The notes beneath the pieces were generated by a model. That model made no database searches. It saw only the letters and a list, made by a program, of their open reading frames with translations, and was not told the DNA's origin. Positions 6,483 to 10,575 of a DNA stretch of 10,575 nt are shown here, piece by piece; position 1 is the first letter of the stretch; each line of letters starts with the position of its first letter. Both the position numbers and the translations under genes were made by a program. The DNA is from Bdellovibrionales bacterium (lineage in GTDB: Bacteria > Bdellovibrionota > JAFGOL01). The DNA lies in assembly GCA_022707945.1 (NCBI GenBank), contig JAKIZQ010000026.1, forward strand, positions 1-10,575. The letters are read 5' to 3'.

Positions 6483-7379
6483 TTAAACTTTAATGGTAAC
6501 TATTTTCTTTATCATATAACCACCAGTCACCTGCATACCGAACATAACCGTAAGCATAACATACCCCAATGGTGTAGTAAAAAGTAGACCCGTTTGTGCA
6601 GGGTTTGAATAATACTGAACACCAAGCAACGCAAAAGGTACTATGGTTATAACAAGAGCTTGGAACAAACCCTGTGCTGTTAATGCTTTAACTTTTGCAG
6701 AAAATTTTACTCTTTCTCTTATAGTATGAACGATAGTATCAAAAGTTTCTGGAAGATTACCACCCGTTTCTCTTAATATCAGTATGGCTGTGGCGAACAT
6801 ATCAAGATCTTCTATGTCCAGCCTCTTTGAAAGGTTAACAAAAGCTTCATCTATTGGAACGCCAACTCTGTTCTGTGCAAGTAGCAGAGTAAATTCCTGC
6901 TTGATAGGGTTTGGCATTTCATCCACGACAAGTTGAACAGATTGAATAAGGTTAAGACCACTTCTTAAACCGTTAGACATAAGTGTAAGTCCATCTACCA
7001 TCTGTAAATTAAATCTATATGCCCTTCTATTCTTTATATAGTTTATTATAGGTGCAGGAAGTCTTGACACCATAAAACCTGTACCAAGCCCAAATATCAT
7101 GCCAGCAATATAATTTGGCAGAAAAAGAATGAACATAACAAAACCCATTCCAAGAGTACCAGCATACATAAGTATTACTGCCGTTCTTTTGTTTATCTCT
7201 ATGAATACAGAATCAAGCTCTCTAACTAACCATTCTGCCCTTTCGTCAAATTTTTCATCAAGATAACGAATGCCCTTTTTTGAGTTTATAAGTACAACAA
7301 TAAACATGATTACACTAACAACGACGATCATGCCAATTTTATATATACCAAGCATGCTTTCTTGATACATCTTGATCAC
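6483..7379 (-). CDS. tadB: TadB-type inner-membrane platform protein (T2SS F family)
   Basis: The product is 298 residues of the type II secretion F / TadB family, the inner-membrane platform on which the TadA ATPase acts to assemble Flp pili. Visible hydrophobic segments are at about 15-31, 66-86, 91-105, 238-255 and 268-288. The cytoplasmic T2SF domain runs from about 125 (MVDGLTLMSNGLRSGLNLIQSV) to 235 and contains the TadB hallmark RETGGNLPETFD (203-214) followed by IRERVKFSAKVKALTAQG. The TadB marks rather than TadC marks decide the assignment. The GTG start overlaps the upstream TGA by four bases (GTGA), typical of coupled genes; an ATG 9 bases inside (7368-7370) with GGGGTG before it is a good alternative and would remove 3 residues. 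No tadC follows: the next gene is the RHS-like gene. Confidence 0.9.
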   Translation of the reverse strand: MIKMYQESMLGIYKIGMIVVVSVIMFIVVLINSKKGIRYLDEKFDERAEWLVRELDSVFIEINKRTAVILMYAGTLGMGFVMFILFLPNYIAGMIFGLGTGFMVSRLPAPIINYIKNRRAYRFNLQMVDGLTLMSNGLRSGLNLIQSVQLVVDEMPNPIKQEFTLLLAQNRVGVPIDEAFVNLSKRLDIEDLDMFATAILILRETGGNLPETFDTIVHTIRERVKFSAKVKALTAQGLFQALVITIVPFALLGVQYYSNPAQTGLLFTTPLGYVMLTVMFGMQVTGGYMIKKIVTIKV

Positions 7380-9535
7380 CCCACACTAAACAGACCCTTC
7401 GGTATAGATATACCTCTGGACTCAAGGGTCTCTATGAATTTTGGTATATAACCAGTGGCAACAAATTTTCCTATAACTTTTCCTTTTTCGTCTACTCCAG
7501 ATTGTTTGAACAAGAACACATCGTTCAAAACGACTTCGTCTCCTCTAATACCAGCAACCTCTGTAATATGAGTTATCTTTCTAGATCCGTCGCTAAGCCT
7601 TGTTTGTTGTACTACTATATTTATGGCAGAGGCTATCTGTTCCCTTATCGCTTTTGCTGGAAGATCCATTCCTGCCATCATAACAAGTGTTTCAAGTCTT
7701 CTTAAACAGTCAGTAGGATTATTTGAATGTATCGTGGTTAATGATCCGTCATGGCCGGTATTCATTGCTTGCAACATATCAAGAGCTTCTCCAGACCTAC
7801 ATTCTCCAACTATTATTCTGTCTGGCCTCATCCTTAAGGTACACTTAACAAGGTCCCTTATGGAAACCTCTCCTTCACCCTCTATGTTAGCTGGTCTTGC
7901 TTCTAATCTAACAGTGTGGTCCTGCTGGAGTTTTAATTCTGCAGAATCTTCAACTGTTATTATTCTTTCGTTATTAGGTATCATTCCAGACAATATGTTC
8001 AGCAATGTTGTTTTACCAGAACCAGTACCTCCAGATATCAGTGTGTTAAGTCTACTCTCTATTACAGCCTTCAGGAATTCAGAAATATCCTTTGTTAGAG
8101 AACCAAACCTTATAAGATCGTCCATACCAAGTTTTTCTTTTTTGAATTTTCTTATAGTAAGTGTTGGACCATCTATTGCAAGTGGTGGAATTATCGCGTG
8201 TACTCTGGAACCGTCTGCAAGTCGTGCATCAACATAAGGAGATTTTTCGTCTATTCTTCTGCCTATTGGAGCAAGTATCCTTTCTATAACACCCATTAAC
8301 TGCTGAGAGCCTGTAAAAGTATATGGAGAAAGTTGAACCTTGCCGTTCTTTTCTATATAGATAATATCTGGTCCATTAACCATTATTTCTGATACAGATT
8401 CATCTGCCAAAAGATCCTCTAATGGACCAAGGGCTAACGCCTCGTCTAAAATAGATTTAATTAACTGTGCTCTGTCTTCTCTGGTCTTTAAAAAGTTAAG
8501 ATCCTCTTTTTCTAAAAGACTTATAACTGTCCTTTTTGTTTTTTCATAAAGTATTGTGAATTTATTTGGGTCGTCCTTTGATTCAAGGTCCAGCTTTTTT
8601 AAGTCCATGTTGTCTATGAGGGCTCTGTGTATCTTTCTCTTTAATCTTACATGTTCACTAACTATACCGGCTTTTCTTTGTTTTATACTAAGACCATCTG
8701 TTACGACTGGAGCTTGTCCCACGTTCTTTGATATGAGTGCATCATCACGACGAGGTTTGTTAATACCATAAAGAGAATCAAGTATACCTCGTTCCTGCAA
8801 CACTCTTGCAATTTGGAAAATATTTCTTGCCACCAAACTTTTTGGAGCAGACAAAAGCGCTGGTTTGCCTTTGGTGATAGATGTAATACAAGTATCCACA
8901 TCCTCATGTACAGCACCTAATATTTGTATGCCAAGATTTGATTGTATTATTTGTGGTGTAATAGGGCTGGCTGGATTATATCTGTTCACAATTACTCTCA
9001 TAACATCTGGATGAAACATTAACCCATTAAGGTCCTCTATCATTCTCTTGCTGTGTTTTAAAACTATTATTTCTGGATTTGTAACGACAAGAATTATGGT
9101 GGACATTTCCAATACAGCAAGAACCTGTTCTGTAAGTCTGCCTCCACAATCAACAACGGTGTATGTGTAATTAGAAAGTATCGTTTCCATAACACGTCTT
9201 ACGTCTACAGAACCAACTGAACCATAATCTGATATTTTCTCTACAAATGGCAATACAGATATACCAGCAGGGTGATTGGTTATGAACTCTTTGAGTATGG
9301 CAGGAGTTATTCTTCCTGAAACCTTTGTTACATCATAAAGACTTCTTTTTGATTTAACACCAAGTATAACGCTGTCATCACCACAGGTATCAGGATCTGC
9401 ATCAACTAATAGGACTGGTTTTTTTGTATCAAGAGCAAAAGAAAGTGCAAGGTTTGAGCTTATAAGGCTTTTACCCACGCCTCCTTTTCCACCTACAACA
9501 GCTATTAAATATGATCTATTAACGCCTTCTGGCAT
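7376..9535 (-). CDS. MinD/TadZ-like ATPase fused to TadA/CpaF secretion ATPase
   Basis: One uninterrupted 719-residue frame holds two proteins normally made separately in Tad operons. Residues 8-255 are a MinD/ParA-fold ATPase with the deviant Walker A GGKGGVGKS (15-23), VDADPDT (44-50) and VVDCGGRL (127-134); in Tad systems this component (TadZ/CpaE) positions the machine at the cell pole or focus. The receiver-like N-terminal domain seen in many CpaE proteins is missing. After a charged linker (about 256-294) residues 295-719 are a full-length TadA/CpaF: N-terminal helical domain, MVNGPD (385-390), DARLADGSRV (436-445), Walker A GGTGSGKTT (502-510), Asp box TVEDSAEL (527-534), Walker B region RIIVGECRSGEALDML (573-588) and His box GHDGSLTTIHSNNP (594-607). 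All key residues look intact. It drives pilin extrusion by ATP hydrolysis on the cytoplasmic face. ATG at 9533-9535 follows AAGGAG with a 4-base spacer. The fusion is seen directly; its effect on function is inferred. Confidence 0.93.
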   Translation of the reverse strand: MPEGVNRSYLIAVVGGKGGVGKSLISSNLALSFALDTKKPVLLVDADPDTCGDDSVILGVKSKRSLYDVTKVSGRITPAILKEFITNHPAGISVLPFVEKISDYGSVGSVDVRRVMETILSNYTYTVVDCGGRLTEQVLAVLEMSTIILVVTNPEIIVLKHSKRMIEDLNGLMFHPDVMRVIVNRYNPASPITPQIIQSNLGIQILGAVHEDVDTCITSITKGKPALLSAPKSLVARNIFQIARVLQERGILDSLYGINKPRRDDALISKNVGQAPVVTDGLSIKQRKAGIVSEHVRLKRKIHRALIDNMDLKKLDLESKDDPNKFTILYEKTKRTVISLLEKEDLNFLKTREDRAQLIKSILDEALALGPLEDLLADESVSEIMVNGPDIIYIEKNGKVQLSPYTFTGSQQLMGVIERILAPIGRRIDEKSPYVDARLADGSRVHAIIPPLAIDGPTLTIRKFKKEKLGMDDLIRFGSLTKDISEFLKAVIESRLNTLISGGTGSGKTTLLNILSGMIPNNERIITVEDSAELKLQQDHTVRLEARPANIEGEGEVSIRDLVKCTLRMRPDRIIVGECRSGEALDMLQAMNTGHDGSLTTIHSNNPTDCLRRLETLVMMAGMDLPAKAIREQIASAINIVVQQTRLSDGSRKITHITEVAGIRGDEVVLNDVFLFKQSGVDEKGKVIGKFVATGYIPKFIETLESRGISIPKGLFSVG

Positions 9536-9548
9536 AAAACTCCTTTTT

Positions 9549-10575
9549 TTATTTAACGTTAAAAGCTTCTTTTGCTTTCTTGCTTGCTTCTGCCGCAGAG
9601 GCCACTATCTCTGGAGTAACGAACATAACAAACTGTGTTTTATTTCTTTGAAAACTCTTAGACCTCGTAAGATCTATTATTACGTTCTTTTCATCAGAGC
9701 CTTCTTTAAACCCTTTATAACCTGTGTTCTGTACTATACCGCCTATGGCCGCAGTATCTCCTGACTTTAGATTTATATAAGTAGACATATTGTTGCTAGT
9801 AGTAATAGGAAGTCCATTCGCCGACATGGATACAAGTTGAGATACTTCTACTTCTACAGGGCTAAGACTAATATCCTGAGAACTATCTACAAGACCCATT
9901 ATCTTTGGTGTAAGTTTGACTTTAATACCAACATCAAATGATTTGGTCTGTATTTGATCTGATGTAGTTATCACATATGGATACGACGTTGTTTTGTTTA
10001 TAGTACCACTCGCTTCATTCTCTATAGTTATTGCAGAAGTTTGTATTACCCTACCTTTTTTTGTATCCACTGCATTTTTAAGTTTTGGGATAAAGTTTTG
10101 GATGATACCCGTAATTGTAGTAGCAAATGGTTCTATGGCATTACCCTTATCGTCTGTTTTTTTGCTAGACCAAGTCATCGTAGCATTAGAAGCACTGGTA
10201 TCAATAGTGGGAGACCACGAAAAACCAAAATTGTCTTCAAAACCTTTAGTTATTTCAACAAAGTATACGACTATCTTTATTAATTTCTTTGGTTTTTCTA
10301 TTGCTTGTTTTATTTTTAAGAAGTCAAAATTTATCAAGGATTCATCAGTGTTCGGCTCCTTAAGTTCGCCTCCTGCTCCAGCAAGATTAACATATGGTTC
10401 AAAGAAGTATTTAGGAAGATATGCGTTAGCCTTAGCAGTAACATATTGAAGTTGAACATTATCGTCTACTATCCCTTTAACTACAAACCTGTCGTTGATA
10501 ACATCTACATGTACGTCTGGAAGCCCTATTTCTTTTTCCATTTTTTCTGCAACAACTTTGAATAATGTTGGACTA
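9549..10575 (-). CDS. cpaC: Tad outer-membrane secretin (CpaC/RcpA family), 5' partial
   Basis: The frame runs off the right edge without a stop, so the N-terminus is outside; 341 residues are visible (first full codon at 10574). The visible start resembles the BON-type domain of CpaC (LPDVHVDVINDRFVVKG, about 18-34). The secretin core begins near residue 95 with IVVYFVEITKGFEDNFGFSW (101-120), the characteristic strand of secretin barrels, and continues through VIQTSAITIENEASG (176-190), VGIKVKLTPKI (215-225), LKSGDTAAIGGIVQ (269-282) and the closing QFVMFVTPEIV (314-324). Secretins form the multimeric outer-membrane channel through which the Flp pilus leaves the cell. An insert at about 123-152 rich in Ser, Thr and Asp (TIDTSASNATMTWSS onward) may be a loop. 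The stop codon is 13 bases from the ATPase start. The N-terminal signal and the pilotin or CpaB-like genes expected upstream cannot be seen. Confidence 0.9.
   Translation of the reverse strand, partial: SPTLFKVVAEKMEKEIGLPDVHVDVINDRFVVKGIVDDNVQLQYVTAKANAYLPKYFFEPYVNLAGAGGELKEPNTDESLINFDFLKIKQAIEKPKKLIKIVVYFVEITKGFEDNFGFSWSPTIDTSASNATMTWSSKKTDDKGNAIEPFATTITGIIQNFIPKLKNAVDTKKGRVIQTSAITIENEASGTINKTTSYPYVITTSDQIQTKSFDVGIKVKLTPKIMGLVDSSQDISLSPVEVEVSQLVSMSANGLPITTSNNMSTYINLKSGDTAAIGGIVQNTGYKGFKEGSDEKNVIIDLTRSKSFQRNKTQFVMFVTPEIVASAAEASKKAKEAFNVK

Noticed and set aside
7623..8237. 204-codon plus-strand frame inside the fused ATPase gene
   Set aside because: Antisense shadow of a gene with clear, complete ATPase motifs; its product resembles nothing.

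Overview
This is an A+T-rich bacterial window using the standard code (TGA works as a stop, ATA and AGA codons are frequent). A secretin gene within a tight-adherence (Tad) operon implies a diderm, Gram-negative-type cell envelope. I cannot place the organism from this sequence. The gene style would suit an uncultured or deep-branching low-GC phylum (Elusimicrobiota or Omnitrophota-like), but that is a guess.

Left part (1-4165). The window opens inside a plus-strand gene for a lysine/glutamate-rich protein with three TPR-like repeats and a C-terminal beta-rich domain. It converges, with only 6 bases between stop codons, on a minus-strand 728-residue fused ADP-forming acyl-CoA (acetate-CoA) synthetase. 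The divergent gap at 3134-3310 carries a good sigma70-type promoter for the synthetase and, in its leader, a perfect 10-bp hairpin followed by five U, which looks like an attenuator. On the other side lies ribF (riboflavin kinase / FAD synthetase).

Middle (4166-4832). A near-consensus sigma54 (-24/-12) promoter drives a short gene for a 90-residue secreted, Gly-rich protein of unknown function. It converges on a second small secreted protein gene (76 residues), which is the last gene of the large minus-strand cluster.

Right part (4602-10575, all minus strand, transcribed right to left). This is a compact Tad/Flp-pilus type operon: a CpaC/RcpA secretin (5' end outside the window), one 719-residue polypeptide joining a MinD/TadZ-like ATPase to a complete TadA/CpaF secretion ATPase, a TadB-type inner-membrane platform protein, a secreted RHS/YD-repeat protein without a toxin end, and the small secreted protein. 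Gaps are 13, -4, 25 and 8 bases, so one transcript with translational coupling is likely. No tadC follows tadB where it is normally found; the RHS-like and small secreted genes take that place.

The most interesting idea here is a rearranged Tad machine (fused localisation and motor ATPases, no adjacent TadC) with a built-in RHS-repeat surface protein, next to a sigma54-controlled small secreted protein. The machine parts are firmly recognised. The link to the secreted proteins is inference from gene order.
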